Notes under the pieces: model-generated | Databases searched by the model: none | What the model saw: only the letters and a program-made list of their open reading frames with translations | Told to the model about the DNA's origin: nothing | Position numbers and translations under genes: made by a program | Shown here: one piece after another, positions 42,391-51,185 of the stretch | How the letters are laid out: each line of letters begins with the position of its first letter | Numbering within the stretch: position 1 is the first letter of the stretch | DNA from: Teretinema zuelzerae | Lineage (GTDB): Bacteria; Spirochaetota; Spirochaetia; Treponematales; Treponemataceae | Length of the DNA: 64,000 bases | Assembly (NCBI RefSeq): GCF_021021555.1 | Contig: NZ_JAINWA010000001.1 | Span: forward strand, 62,001 to 126,000 | Direction of reading: 5' to 3'

Positions 42391-43356
42391 GTGAAACAGT
42401 TCTCATTTGTCATGCTCATACTGTGCCTCTCTACGGTTTTACCGGCTCAAGGCCAAACACCGGCCCAGGGCGAAGTTTCGATACGTTTCTATAACCGCGC
42501 GGTGTATTATCCCGGAAACTCCCCGGCCGAACAGATTTTCATCCATGTCACCATTAAAAACCCGAGTCCGGACACGCTCCGCTTCAAACTCGCCGACGAC
42601 CGCTCGTTCAGCGTGGATTTCACCGCCGCGAACACGCGCAATTTGTTTCTCGATCATACGGAAGACTGGAAAAGAAGGCAGAGCACCTCCCGGCAGGTGT
42701 TCTTCCGCGAAGTGAGCCTTGAACCGGGAGAGTCCTTTTCGTTCGTGGAAAACCTGAAAGACTACCTCGCTATAACAGAGCCGGGAATGTATATCCTGCA
42801 ATGCCGTTTTTATCCAGAACTGCTCAACGCGAAAAATGCCGGCTCCTCGTTCGCGTCGAACCGGCTCACCCTGGACATCAAGCCCTCTCCCGGTCCGGCG
42901 GGCCTGAAAAGCTTGCCGATCGCCGCTCAAACCGGCGAAATCCTGAAAGCGGAAAGCATCCCTCCCGACCAGGTCGTGATGACGGTTATCACCGCCCGGC
43001 AGAAAGGCCTGTGGGACCAGTTCTTCGTCTATTTCGACCTGGACCGGATGATTAAACGCGATCCGGCGCTGGGCCGCCGGTACAACAGCGAATCAGAAAC
43101 CGGAAGGCTCGCGATCATCGAACGCTATAAGGCTGATTTGAAACAGGAGCGGATAGACCGCGAACTGTCCGTCATACCGAACCGATTCGAGATCGAACGA
43201 ACGATGTACACCGCGACGGAAGGAACGGTAAGCGTCATCGAGTGGTTCGATCAGAACAACTACACTGAAAAAAAACGTTTTGTGTATTATGTATGGTCGC
43301 GCAACAATGTGTGGCTTATTTATAACTACACGGTAGAAAATCTCGGAAACGAGTAG
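42391..43356 (+). CDS. Exported protein of unknown function, 321 aa
   Basis: I place the start at GTG 42391, nine bases after GGGAG; a TTG at 42385 is an alternative. A signal peptide (MKQFSFVMLILCLSTVLPAQ) is followed by a beta-rich region resembling intracellular-proteinase-inhibitor/DUF-type Ig-like folds (EVSIRFYNRAVYYPGNSPAE; EPGESFSFVENLKDYL), and a mixed C-terminal half (VMTVITARQKGLWDQFFVYF; RFVYYVWSRNNVWLIYNYTV). It has no lipobox, so it is probably periplasmic. The next gene follows after ten bases and is likely co-transcribed. Function unknown; spirochaete-type conservation is my impression only. Confidence 0.65.
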   Translation: MKQFSFVMLILCLSTVLPAQGQTPAQGEVSIRFYNRAVYYPGNSPAEQIFIHVTIKNPSPDTLRFKLADDRSFSVDFTAANTRNLFLDHTEDWKRRQSTSRQVFFREVSLEPGESFSFVENLKDYLAITEPGMYILQCRFYPELLNAKNAGSSFASNRLTLDIKPSPGPAGLKSLPIAAQTGEILKAESIPPDQVVMTVITARQKGLWDQFFVYFDLDRMIKRDPALGRRYNSESETGRLAIIERYKADLKQERIDRELSVIPNRFEIERTMYTATEGTVSVIEWFDQNNYTEKKRFVYYVWSRNNVWLIYNYTVENLGNE

Positions 43357-43366
43357 GATATACGGA

Positions 43367-44068
43367 ATGAAAGCTCTCCTTGTCTCGGAAAATGATCAAA
43401 ACCTCCCCGAAATCCGGAAAATTCTCAAGTCTTCCGGATTCGATTTGATTCATTACCGGTCTGCTATCAAGGCTTTGGACAATATTGAAGAAATCCTTCC
43501 CGATACCGTGTTCATAAATACGGCCGATTTTCCGCGCCATTGGAAAACGCTGACCCAATTCATTCGATCAGACCATGCCAGGGCCGAAACCCTGATCATC
43601 CTGCTTATTTCCGAACGCTTCACGACGGACGACGCCGACAAGGCGAACTTTCTGGGAATCAACGCGATGATTCAGGAAAACTTCAGTCTGGAAGACGACG
43701 AAGATGCGACACTGAAAAAGCTCTTCGCCCGCTACGGGTTCGAGGAAAACCCTCAAATCCCCAACGCGGAGATCTCCGCGAACGCCGTATTCATGTTCAC
43801 GAATCCGCTCACCGACGCGATCATCACCGGCAAGATCGAACGGCTCAGCGCGGAGCACATGCGCTTCCGGCCTGACTCCCCTGCTTCGGTCAGCGACCTT
43901 GCGGCCGGCGAAATTCTCGAACAATGTTCGCTTAAACTCAATAAAAAGATTTTATCGCCCCGCTGCCTGATTCAGGGCGTTTCCGCCCTGCTCCAGTTGG
44001 ACTTCATCGATCTCAGCCCGGAAAACGTTTCCGAAATCAACGCCTTTCTCAGTGGATCAGGGCAATAG
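43367..44068 (+). CDS. Pseudo-receiver protein with PilZ-like C-terminal domain
   Basis: The 233-residue protein begins MKALLVSENDQNLPEIRKIL and has the alpha/beta layout of a response-regulator receiver. The phosphoacceptor position reads TVFINTADFP, with Asn where Asp is expected, and the N-terminal acidic pair is reduced, so it cannot be phosphorylated normally. Residues about 130-233 look like a PilZ-type beta barrel (TDAIITGKIERLSAEHMRFR), but the canonical c-di-GMP arginines and DxSxxG are not clearly present. It probably acts as a phosphorylation-independent signalling adaptor. It overlaps the convergent zinc-ribbon gene by 20 bases. Confidence 0.55.
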   Translation: MKALLVSENDQNLPEIRKILKSSGFDLIHYRSAIKALDNIEEILPDTVFINTADFPRHWKTLTQFIRSDHARAETLIILLISERFTTDDADKANFLGINAMIQENFSLEDDEDATLKKLFARYGFEENPQIPNAEISANAVFMFTNPLTDAIITGKIERLSAEHMRFRPDSPASVSDLAAGEILEQCSLKLNKKILSPRCLIQGVSALLQLDFIDLSPENVSEINAFLSGSGQ

Positions 44069-44366
44069 CTAAAAGAGCGATGAATATAAGGGATACGGCC
44101 GGATAAATCCACCAGGGAAGCGGGTCGGGCGTCGCGTTGCCGCGTTTCCCTTCCGGGCCGCTTCTGTTCGAACCTCGTCCGTTCACCGCGTAGCCGCACG
44201 CCGGGCATCCGTCCCTGAATACGGACGAATCCCCCGCGAAGCCGCAGGCAGGACAGCGAACAGACGCGAAGAATTTCCCGCAGCGGGGACAAAATTTGTC
44301 TTTTTGCTTAACTTCCGAGCCGCAGAATTCGCAAAAAAAACGCGGTTTTTTGGCCGGCATCGACAA
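44049..44366 (-). CDS. Double zinc-ribbon membrane-anchored protein, 105 aa
   Basis: Cysteine pairs CEFCGS and CPRCGK form one zinc ribbon, and CPACGF and CPACGY a second (residues about 12-58). A linker rich in Gly and Arg leads to a single C-terminal membrane segment (WWIYPAVSLIFIALLAIALI, 84-103). It resembles bacterial zinc-ribbon anchors that present a cytosolic metal-binding head. Partner unknown. Start near 44366 or the in-frame ATG two codons later. It follows the FmdB gene after nine bases on the same strand. Confidence 0.7.
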   Translation of the reverse strand: MSMPAKKPRFFCEFCGSEVKQKDKFCPRCGKFFASVRCPACGFAGDSSVFRDGCPACGYAVNGRGSNRSGPEGKRGNATPDPLPWWIYPAVSLIFIALLAIALIH

Positions 44367-44375
44367 AGGCCGCGG

Positions 44376-44609
44376 CTACTTGTCCGCGCCGCACGAAGCT
44401 TTCGCGCAGGCGGTGCTGTTTCCGCAGGAAGGGGCCGAATCGTTTTTGTAAAAACCGGAACCCTTAAAACTGATTCCTACCCCGCCCGACAGCACCCTAC
44501 GCACGGCTTTTCCGCATGACGGGCAGGTGTTCACCGGCTGGTCGGACATTTTCTGGAATACTTCAAATCGATTTCCGCAAGAATCACAGGCATAATCATA
44601 TGTTGGCAT
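44376..44609 (-). CDS. FmdB-family zinc-ribbon protein
   Basis: The 77-residue protein begins MPTYDYACDSCGNRFEVFQK and continues NTCPSCGKAVRRVLSGGVGI, the CxxC-x~20-CxxC ribbon of the FmdB regulatory-protein family. A C-terminal tail with further cysteines (SCGNSTACAKASCGAD) is common in the family. The role is poorly known; links to amidase operons and ribosome-associated functions have been suggested. Start ATG 44609. Confidence 0.88.
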   Translation of the reverse strand: MPTYDYACDSCGNRFEVFQKMSDQPVNTCPSCGKAVRRVLSGGVGISFKGSGFYKNDSAPSCGNSTACAKASCGADK

Positions 44610-44660
44610 ACAAGCTTAAACCCTTATAAGAAAAATAATGTAGCGCTGATAATTCGCTCT

Positions 44661-45533
44661 TTAAAAATACATTTTTTTAATCGCGTCGGCAAGCGTTCCC
44701 ACAGGAAAACTGCGGTTCTCCAATGACAGGGTGCTTCCGTTCTGCGTAAACGACGCGCCCAGGGCGAGTCGAAACAAAGAAGCGGCCATTCGCGCGCTTC
44801 GCGCGTCTGTCGTTTCCAGATACACTGAAAAAAGCGCGTTGTCCGTTCCGTCTCTTTCAATGTACGCTTCCGCGGACGCGATCGGCAATGTCAAATCCGG
44901 ACCGAGAAAGCGGGAAAGAGGCTGTTTGGGGTTTTGAACGAAAAACCCGGTCAGCGAGCCTAGACTTGAGGCTGCGTTCAGGACGGCTGATTCGAAACGG
45001 GGAGGCAAAACAGGTGCGTCATCTCCGCCGCCTGATTTCAGGCGCCGCAGTAAAGAGGCGATATCGCCTTCGGAGGAAAATAACAGCACGCCCGAGCGCG
45101 GAACCGCGCCCCGAAGCCCGTTCAGGGAATACCACTCCCCCGCGCCGCGTTCTGTTTGTTTCAGCCAGCCCTTCGAGGCGGGGAAAATAAGGCCGGAAGC
45201 GGCCTTCGGAAACGAACCGAGAGCGAATCCCTCTATGATCGATTTCGTACCCTCGCCTTCTGAAAACCGTATCGATACATATACCGAATGAATTCGCGAG
45301 AGAGCCTGCTCCGAAAGATCCTCGAAGCCGAAAGATGCGAGCATCTGTTCGACGAAAAGCCTGTTTCCTTCCACCGGAATGCACGCGTAGGCGTCTGCGC
45401 CGGAACTCAGGAGAGCCATGGGATTCTGCGGAATTCGCTCTCCGGTTGTGGCGCAGGACGCCAAAAGGAGGACGCACAAACCAAGGGCCGGCCAGGCAAG
45501 GCCGAGGCGGCCGTTGGTACGCATCATTCTCAT
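44661..45533 (-). CDS. Lipoprotein, 290 aa, unknown function
   Basis: The start at ATG 45533 overlaps the ileS stop (ATGA). A type II signal peptide ends in LLLASC with the lipidated cysteine near residue 25. The mature part starts ATTGERIPQNPMALLSSG and is mixed alpha/beta (YVSIRFSEGEGTKSIIEGFA; NALFSVYLETTDARSARMAA). Several stretches concern a size-graded fold like the pili/SusD-like or DUF3352-type adhesion lipoproteins, but I recognise no family firmly. It is anchored in a membrane and probably co-transcribed with ileS. Confidence 0.7.
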   Translation of the reverse strand: MRMMRTNGRLGLAWPALGLCVLLLASCATTGERIPQNPMALLSSGADAYACIPVEGNRLFVEQMLASFGFEDLSEQALSRIHSVYVSIRFSEGEGTKSIIEGFALGSFPKAASGLIFPASKGWLKQTERGAGEWYSLNGLRGAVPRSGVLLFSSEGDIASLLRRLKSGGGDDAPVLPPRFESAVLNAASSLGSLTGFFVQNPKQPLSRFLGPDLTLPIASAEAYIERDGTDNALFSVYLETTDARSARMAASLFRLALGASFTQNGSTLSLENRSFPVGTLADAIKKMYF

Positions 45534-48500
45534 GCGAGGGCGATGTCCGAAAGCCAGAGTTCGTCTCCGGCTTCGATCGAAGCGGGATTGGAGCCGCTCT
45601 GTCCCGCTAAATCTTGCGCCCACGCCGCTGAAACGGAAAGCGTTTCGCTTGCGAGGTAGTCCTTAAACCGCTCGAACGCCTTTTTCAAAAGCTCGGCGGA
45701 TTCGGCGCTGTTCGAAGAAGCCGATCCAACCGTCAGCCGGATGCGGTCCGTTACGGCGAGTCCGCGTTCCTTGCGAAGGTTCTGGACCCCGCGCACCAGG
45801 TCGCGGATAAGGCCCTCGAGCTGGAGCTCTTCGGTCACTTCCGTGTCGAGTCCGACGGTCAGGGTTCCTTCGTTCACGACGCGGAGATTCGCTTTCTCCA
45901 CGCGGGTTACGACTATCTTTTCGAGCGTAAGCTCTACGGTCTGTCCTTCGACATCGATGCTGAGAGTCGATCCCTCGAGAATCGTTTGAATCTCGGAAGA
46001 ACTGAGTTTTTCGATCTCGGCCGCCGCGATTTTCATGGAAGCGCCGAGTTCTTTACCCAATACGCGGAAGTTCGCCTTGGCGGAATATTCCACCAGGTCC
46101 TCTTCCTTGTCGTGGAAAACGACTTCCTTGACGTTCAATTCGTCGCGGATGCTCTCTTCCATTTCAAGCAGGACGCTTTTCTCTTCGGGATTGCGGGTCA
46201 CCAGCTCGACCGATTTCAGAGGCTGGCGGGTTTTCAGATTGAACTGATAGCGGAGGCTTCTTCCCATCGATATCGCTTTTTGAACCGTCGCCATTTTGAA
46301 CTCGAGGGCGGGATCGCGCAAACTCTCGTCGTATTTCGGATAATCGGCCAGATGCACCGACTCGGGATCGGAGGAGGTTCTGAGGTTGAGCCACATCGAC
46401 TCGGTGATGAAGGGCACCACCGGAGCGGCCACGAGGGCGAATTTTTTGAGCGCGCGGTAGAGGGTGTCGTAGGCTTGAGCCTTGTCGCCGTCGTTTTCGC
46501 TCTTCCAGAAACGCCTGCGGGACCTGCGGATGTACCAGTTGTTGAGCTGATCGATGAAATCTACGATCGGGTCGATAGCCTTCGAGAGGTCGTAGGAATC
46601 CAGAGACTCGGAAACTTCCAGCACCATTTTTTCGGTGATAGAAAGAATCCAGCGGTCCAGGGGATTCGCCGACGCGTCTTTTGCCAGCGGCGCATCGTCG
46701 GCGGGAGACTCGATTCCGTCGATATTCGCGTAGGTGACATAAAAGCTGTAGCTGTTCCACAGGGGAATCAGGATGCCCTTTAAAATTTCCCGGACGCCCT
46801 CGTCGGAATACTTGAGATCGTCGGCCTTGACCACGGCTGAGTGCATCAAAAACAGACGGAGAGCGTCGGCGCCGAATTCCCCGACTACCTTGTTGGGGTC
46901 GGTGTAGTTCCGCAGCGACTTCGACATCTTCTTGCCGTCTGTAGCGAGCACCAGGCCGTTGACAATGCAGTTTTCGAACGCGGGCCGGTCGAAGAGAGCC
47001 GCCGCGAGAATGGTAAGCGTATAGAACCAGCCTCGGGTTTGATCGAGTCCCTCTGAAATGAAGTTCGCGGGGAAATGCTTCTCGAAGTATTCCTTGTTTT
47101 CAAAGGGATAGTGGTTCTGGGCATAGGGCATGGCGCCGGACTCGAACCAGCAGTCGAGAACTTCCGTGATGCGGTTCATGGTTCCGCCGCAGGAGCAGGG
47201 AATCGTAATCTGATCGACGAAATGCTTGTGCAGATCCTCGGGGTATACGCCGGAAAGATCCTTCAGCTCCTGGCGGCTTCCCACGCAGAGAGTCTTGCCG
47301 CAGTCCGGGCATTTCCATATCGGAAGGGGATTTCCCCAATACCGGTTCCGGCTGATCGCCCAGTCGCGCGCGCCTTCCAGCCATTTCCCGAAGCGGCCTT
47401 CCTTGATGTGCGAAGGCTGCCAGTGGATTTTAAAATTGGCCTCGAGCATGCTCTTCTTGATTTTTTCCACTCCGACGAACCAGCTTCCCACCGCGCGGTA
47501 GATCAGCGGGCTGGAACAGCGCCAGCAATGCGGATAGGAGTGGAGAATCTGTTCTTTTTTGACGAGCTTGCCTTCCGCGCGCAGGCGGTCCATGATCGCC
47601 TTGTCGGATTCCTTGACGAATTGTCCCGTATAATCGGAAACATCAGCGGTGAACTTGCATTCGGCGTCCACCGGGCAGATTGTAGGAACGCCGGTTCCCT
47701 TGAATACGCGGTTGTCGTCTTCTCCGAAGCCGGGCGCGGTATGCACGATGCCCGTTCCGTCGGCGGTGGTAACGAAGTCGCCGAGGAAGGTACGGAAGGC
47801 GCCGGGGCTTCCGTCTTCGTTTTTCGCCAATTGGGCGAAATAGGGGAAAAGCGGCTCATAGCAAAGGCCGGCAAGCTCGGAGCCTTTTTTGCGCCAGAGA
47901 ATCGTGCAGGACGCCGGATCCTTGTAATACGCGGAGAGCCTCGCTTCTGCAAGGATATAGCGCTCGGTGCCGTCGCTCACCAGCACGTAGTCGACGTCCG
48001 GACCGAGGGTGAGGCCGAGGTTGCTCGGAAGGGTCCAGGGAGTCGTGGTCCAGGCGAGGAAGTAGGTGTGTCCGTCGATCAGATCGGACACAAGGGATGC
48101 CTCGGGAACATGAACAGCCAGTTTATCTTTCGCGGCGGCGGCTTCCGCGGCTGTTACGCCGCCGGAAACGAGGAATTTCACGGTAATGGCCGGATCGTGG
48201 ACGTCCTTGTATCCGCCAAGATTGAGTTCATGGTTGGAAAGAACGGTCGAACAGCGGGGGCAATAGGGAAGAATGTAATGGCCTTCATACAGAAGCCCCT
48301 TGTCCCAAAGGCTTTTCATGACCCACCAGATGGATTCCATGTAATCGCCGTCCATAGTCTTGTAATCGTTGTCGAAATCTACCCATCGACCCAGGCGCGT
48401 GATGGTCTGCCGCCATTCGTCGACATAGCGCAAAACGCTCGACCGGCACGCTTCGTTGAAGCGAGCGATGCCGTAGGCTTCGATGTCGGTCTTCGAATTG

Positions 48501-48805
48501 AGGCCCAATTCCTTCTCGATCAGGTTCTCGACGGGAAGGCCGTGGCAGTCCCAGCCGAAACGGCGCTCGACCTTGCGGCCCTTCATCGTCTGATAGCGGG
48601 GAATAATATCTTTAATGGTGCTCGGCACAAAATGTCCGAAATGGGGCAACCCTGTGGCGAACGGAGGACCGTCATAAAATACGTAGTCGGGACACCCTTC
48701 ACGGTTCGCGACGGACTTCTTGAAAATGTCGTTCTTCTCCCAGAACGCAAGGACTTTTTCTTCCTGCTCCGGGAAGCTCACTTTCGGATCGACCGCTTCG
48801 TACAT
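45530..48805 (-). CDS. ileS: Isoleucyl-tRNA synthetase, long (type 2, eukaryote-like)
   Basis: The 1091-residue class I synthetase carries PPFATGLPHFGHFVPSTIKD, where HFGH is the HIGH motif, and KMSKS in ATDGKKMSKSLRNYTDPNK. The CP1 editing domain lies in between (TTPWTLPSNLGLTLGPDVDY). Its length and the PPFATGLPH form match the eukaryote-like type 2 enzymes, which in other bacteria tolerate mupirocin. It charges tRNA-Ile and edits valine. AGGAG stands eight bases before ATG 48805. The lipoprotein gene overlaps its stop. Confidence 0.96.
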   Translation of the reverse strand: MYEAVDPKVSFPEQEEKVLAFWEKNDIFKKSVANREGCPDYVFYDGPPFATGLPHFGHFVPSTIKDIIPRYQTMKGRKVERRFGWDCHGLPVENLIEKELGLNSKTDIEAYGIARFNEACRSSVLRYVDEWRQTITRLGRWVDFDNDYKTMDGDYMESIWWVMKSLWDKGLLYEGHYILPYCPRCSTVLSNHELNLGGYKDVHDPAITVKFLVSGGVTAAEAAAAKDKLAVHVPEASLVSDLIDGHTYFLAWTTTPWTLPSNLGLTLGPDVDYVLVSDGTERYILAEARLSAYYKDPASCTILWRKKGSELAGLCYEPLFPYFAQLAKNEDGSPGAFRTFLGDFVTTADGTGIVHTAPGFGEDDNRVFKGTGVPTICPVDAECKFTADVSDYTGQFVKESDKAIMDRLRAEGKLVKKEQILHSYPHCWRCSSPLIYRAVGSWFVGVEKIKKSMLEANFKIHWQPSHIKEGRFGKWLEGARDWAISRNRYWGNPLPIWKCPDCGKTLCVGSRQELKDLSGVYPEDLHKHFVDQITIPCSCGGTMNRITEVLDCWFESGAMPYAQNHYPFENKEYFEKHFPANFISEGLDQTRGWFYTLTILAAALFDRPAFENCIVNGLVLATDGKKMSKSLRNYTDPNKVVGEFGADALRLFLMHSAVVKADDLKYSDEGVREILKGILIPLWNSYSFYVTYANIDGIESPADDAPLAKDASANPLDRWILSITEKMVLEVSESLDSYDLSKAIDPIVDFIDQLNNWYIRRSRRRFWKSENDGDKAQAYDTLYRALKKFALVAAPVVPFITESMWLNLRTSSDPESVHLADYPKYDESLRDPALEFKMATVQKAISMGRSLRYQFNLKTRQPLKSVELVTRNPEEKSVLLEMEESIRDELNVKEVVFHDKEEDLVEYSAKANFRVLGKELGASMKIAAAEIEKLSSSEIQTILEGSTLSIDVEGQTVELTLEKIVVTRVEKANLRVVNEGTLTVGLDTEVTEELQLEGLIRDLVRGVQNLRKERGLAVTDRIRLTVGSASSNSAESAELLKKAFERFKDYLASETLSVSAAWAQDLAGQSGSNPASIEAGDELWLSDIALA

Positions 48806-48970
48806 ATCGTTACAACTCCTGACAAGGTTTTGAGATTTTCCGTCCCAGTATAGCGAATCGGCGGATTTGTTTCCATAGCCGGTTCGAACCCCTTCCAGCG
48901 GGTCTTGAATGCTTGACTTTCCCCCCTTTGCGGGGTATCGTTAAAAAAACATCGATTGCAAGGAAGTATC

Positions 48971-49615
48971 ATGGCGAAACAGAAAATCTCGGCCGTTCCT
49001 TCGATCCGCCGGCTTCCATCGTATCTCCATATCATCAGGCAGGCCAAGGACGAAGGCAACGAGTACATATCAGGAACGGTAATCGCCCAGGAGCTCCATC
49101 TTGAACCGATTCAGGTCCGCAAGGATCTGGCGATAACGGGCATCGTCGGAAAGCCCAAAAAAGGCTATCCGGTGATCGCGCTCATGGCGGCGATCGAACA
49201 CTTCCTCGGCTGGGACGAAATGCAGCAAGCCGTCCTTATCGGAGCCGGAAACCTCGGCACCGCCCTCACCGGCTATCAGGAATTCCAGTACCACGGACTC
49301 AATATCTGCGCGGCCTTCGATCAGGATCCGGCGAAAGTCGGCAAAACCATCCACGGAGTCCGGGTATTCTCCCTTGAAACCATGGATGTCCAGATCCGCA
49401 ATCTCGGAGCCAAGATCGCGATATTGACGGTTCCGTCGGCCTTCGCCAACGAAGTGACCGAAAAACTGGTCGCCGCGGGAATCAAGGCCATTTGGAATTT
49501 CACGAATGTAAAGCTCAATGTGCCCGACGACGTATTGGTTCAAAAAGAAGACCTTACTTCCGGGTATGCAATGCTGTGCGTAATGATGAATATGGCGAAG
49601 CACGCGAATGTCTGA
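48971..49615 (+). CDS. rex: Redox-sensing transcriptional repressor Rex
   Basis: The 214-residue protein from ATG 48971 (AAGGAAG upstream) has the winged-helix part (ISAVPSIRRLPSYLHIIRQA; LEPIQVRKDLAITGIVGKPK) and a Rossmann NAD-binding part (QAVLIGAGNLGTALTGYQEF near 84-103; KIAILTVPSAFANEVTEKLV). Rex binds DNA when NAD+/NADH is high and lets fermentation and respiration genes be expressed when NADH rises. This fits an anaerobic fermenting spirochaete. It overlaps the methyltransferase gene by eight bases. Confidence 0.94.
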   Translation: MAKQKISAVPSIRRLPSYLHIIRQAKDEGNEYISGTVIAQELHLEPIQVRKDLAITGIVGKPKKGYPVIALMAAIEHFLGWDEMQQAVLIGAGNLGTALTGYQEFQYHGLNICAAFDQDPAKVGKTIHGVRVFSLETMDVQIRNLGAKIAILTVPSAFANEVTEKLVAAGIKAIWNFTNVKLNVPDDVLVQKEDLTSGYAMLCVMMNMAKHANV

Positions 49616-50720
49616 CCAGCAATACGATAGAGCTGCGAAAACCGCAGAACAGGCGGTAATTTTCGCCAACCGGCTGGAAAAGCAATACAAGCATCTAAAG
49701 AAATGGGCTCGCCGCACCGGAGTAACCTGCTACCGCCTCTACGACAAAGACATTCCGGAAGTTCCTCTCGCCTGCGATCTGTATCAAAACGCGTCCAACG
49801 ACGAGCTTTCGCTCCATGTCTCGCTGTACGAGCGGCCGTACGACAAGCCCGAAGCCGAAGAAATCGTGTGGATGAACGAGATGAAAAAAGCCGCGGCAGA
49901 CGTTCTATACATTCCGGAATCGCGCATATACACGAAAATCAGGAAACGGCAGCGCGGGGAAGATTCCCAATACGAACGAATGGATTCTTCCGCTTCACGC
50001 ATGATCGTGATGGAAGGCGGATCCCGCTTCATTGTAAATCTTACCGACTATCTCGACACCGGACTGTTTCTCGACCACCGGCCCGCCCGTATGCTCGTCC
50101 GCGGAGAATCCGAAGGGAAGCGTGTTTTAAATCTCTTTTCGTATACCGGGGCCTTTTCGGTCCATGCCGCGGCCGGTGGAGCGGCATCGGTTACATCGGT
50201 AGATCTGTCCAAGACCTACCTTACCTGGGCCGCAGAAAACCTTACCCTGAACGGATTCCGGACGCAATCTCCCCGCGCGGGCCGCGCTCCGCGATCGCCG
50301 GAACGCCCGGACACGGAGCCGTCTTTCGGATCCGCAGAAGGCATCGCCGGGGCGAACAACAGATACCCCTGCGTCCACGCGGACGTAAAGGCCTTTCTCG
50401 CAAGCTCGCGCAGGGAAGGCCTGCGGTGGGACCTGATCGTCTGCGATCCCCCAACCTTCTCCAATTCGAAGCGAGCCGCCGATATTCTGGACCTCAACCG
50501 GGACTGGGCGGAAATGTGCAGATCCTGCCTCGCCGTTCTCGCTCCCGGAGGAATTCTGTATTTCTCGACGAATTCGCGCTCCCTCAAGTTCGATCCCGAG
50601 GCTATCGGAGGAGCGGCGAGCCGTCCGGACACAAAAATCCAGGATCTTTCGGCCGCGTCCATCCCGGAAGATTTCAGAAACAAAAACATACACCGCCTCT
50701 GGAAGATCACCCTCCCCTGA
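49608..50720 (+). CDS. Class I SAM-dependent rRNA methyltransferase (RlmK/RlmI-like)
   Basis: The 370-residue protein has an N-terminal RNA-binding-like part with AIFANRLEKQYKHLKKWARR-like sequence. A Rossmann methyltransferase core follows: FIVNLTDYLDTGLFLDHRPA near 139-158, KRVLNLFSYTGAFSVHAAAG near 170-189 as the SAM motif I, TSVDLSKTYLTWAAENL as motif II, and DLIVCDPPTFSNSKRA near 283-298 with DPPTF as motif IV. This matches the C-terminal half of RlmKL and related enzymes that methylate 23S rRNA. A low-complexity insert (about 222-252) looks lineage-specific. The exact nucleotide is inferred from homologues only. Confidence 0.82.
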   Translation: MSDQQYDRAAKTAEQAVIFANRLEKQYKHLKKWARRTGVTCYRLYDKDIPEVPLACDLYQNASNDELSLHVSLYERPYDKPEAEEIVWMNEMKKAAADVLYIPESRIYTKIRKRQRGEDSQYERMDSSASRMIVMEGGSRFIVNLTDYLDTGLFLDHRPARMLVRGESEGKRVLNLFSYTGAFSVHAAAGGAASVTSVDLSKTYLTWAAENLTLNGFRTQSPRAGRAPRSPERPDTEPSFGSAEGIAGANNRYPCVHADVKAFLASSRREGLRWDLIVCDPPTFSNSKRAADILDLNRDWAEMCRSCLAVLAPGGILYFSTNSRSLKFDPEAIGGAASRPDTKIQDLSAASIPEDFRNKNIHRLWKITLP

Positions 50721-50754
50721 GGCGCCGCTTACGGCGCATCGCGCGCTTGCGCAT

Positions 50755-50787
50755 AAAAAAAAGCCATCCGTTGCGGATGGCTTTTTT
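50755..50787. terminator. Bidirectional terminator between the methyltransferase gene and rpmE
   Basis: GCCATCCG pairs with CGGATGGC across three bases, flanked by eight A on the left and six T on the right. It serves both convergent genes. Confidence 0.85.
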
Positions 50788-50810
50788 CATTCTCGAAGAG
50801 CGGCTTACAA

Positions 50811-51017
50811 TCAGCTCTCTTTGATGTTATAGCGCTTCTTGAAGCGGTCGATACGACCGGCGGTGTCTACGAGCTTCTGCTTGCCGGTGAAGAACGGATG
50901 GCAGGAAGAGCAGATTTCAACTTCGATATTCTTCGAGGTCGAGCGGGTTTCGATCACGTTTCCGCACGCGCAGGTGATCTTGGTCATCTCGTATCCGGGA
51001 TGAATTCCTTCTTTCAT
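50811..51017 (-). CDS. rpmE: 50S ribosomal protein L31 (zinc-binding form)
   Basis: From ATG 51017, with GGAGG five bases upstream, the protein has 68 residues: [20 protein letters not shown] and [20 protein letters not shown]. Cysteines in CACG and CSSC form the zinc site of the C+ type. L31 bridges the ribosomal subunits. It lies downstream of rho, and the 168-base gap between them shows no clear terminator. Confidence 0.95.
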   Translation of the reverse strand: MKEGIHPGYEMTKITCACGNVIETRSTSKNIEVEICSSCHPFFTGKQKLVDTAGRIDRFKKRYNIKES

Positions 51018-51185
51018 GGTGGCCTCCAAAAGGGGTTTTCTAATAAACGCGCCTGCTTATCGCGTTAACGACAGGCTCCGAGGGATACGGCGAAAACGCT
51101 CCCGAATCACACAGATCCGATCCCGCGGCGGCAATGAACGAAAGGCTAAACGCTCCCGTCCACCGGTTTCTTTAGAAAAAAGTTC

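Noticed and set aside
47075-48853. 592-codon plus-strand frame opposite ileS
   Set aside because: Shadow of ileS with no family residues and no start signals.
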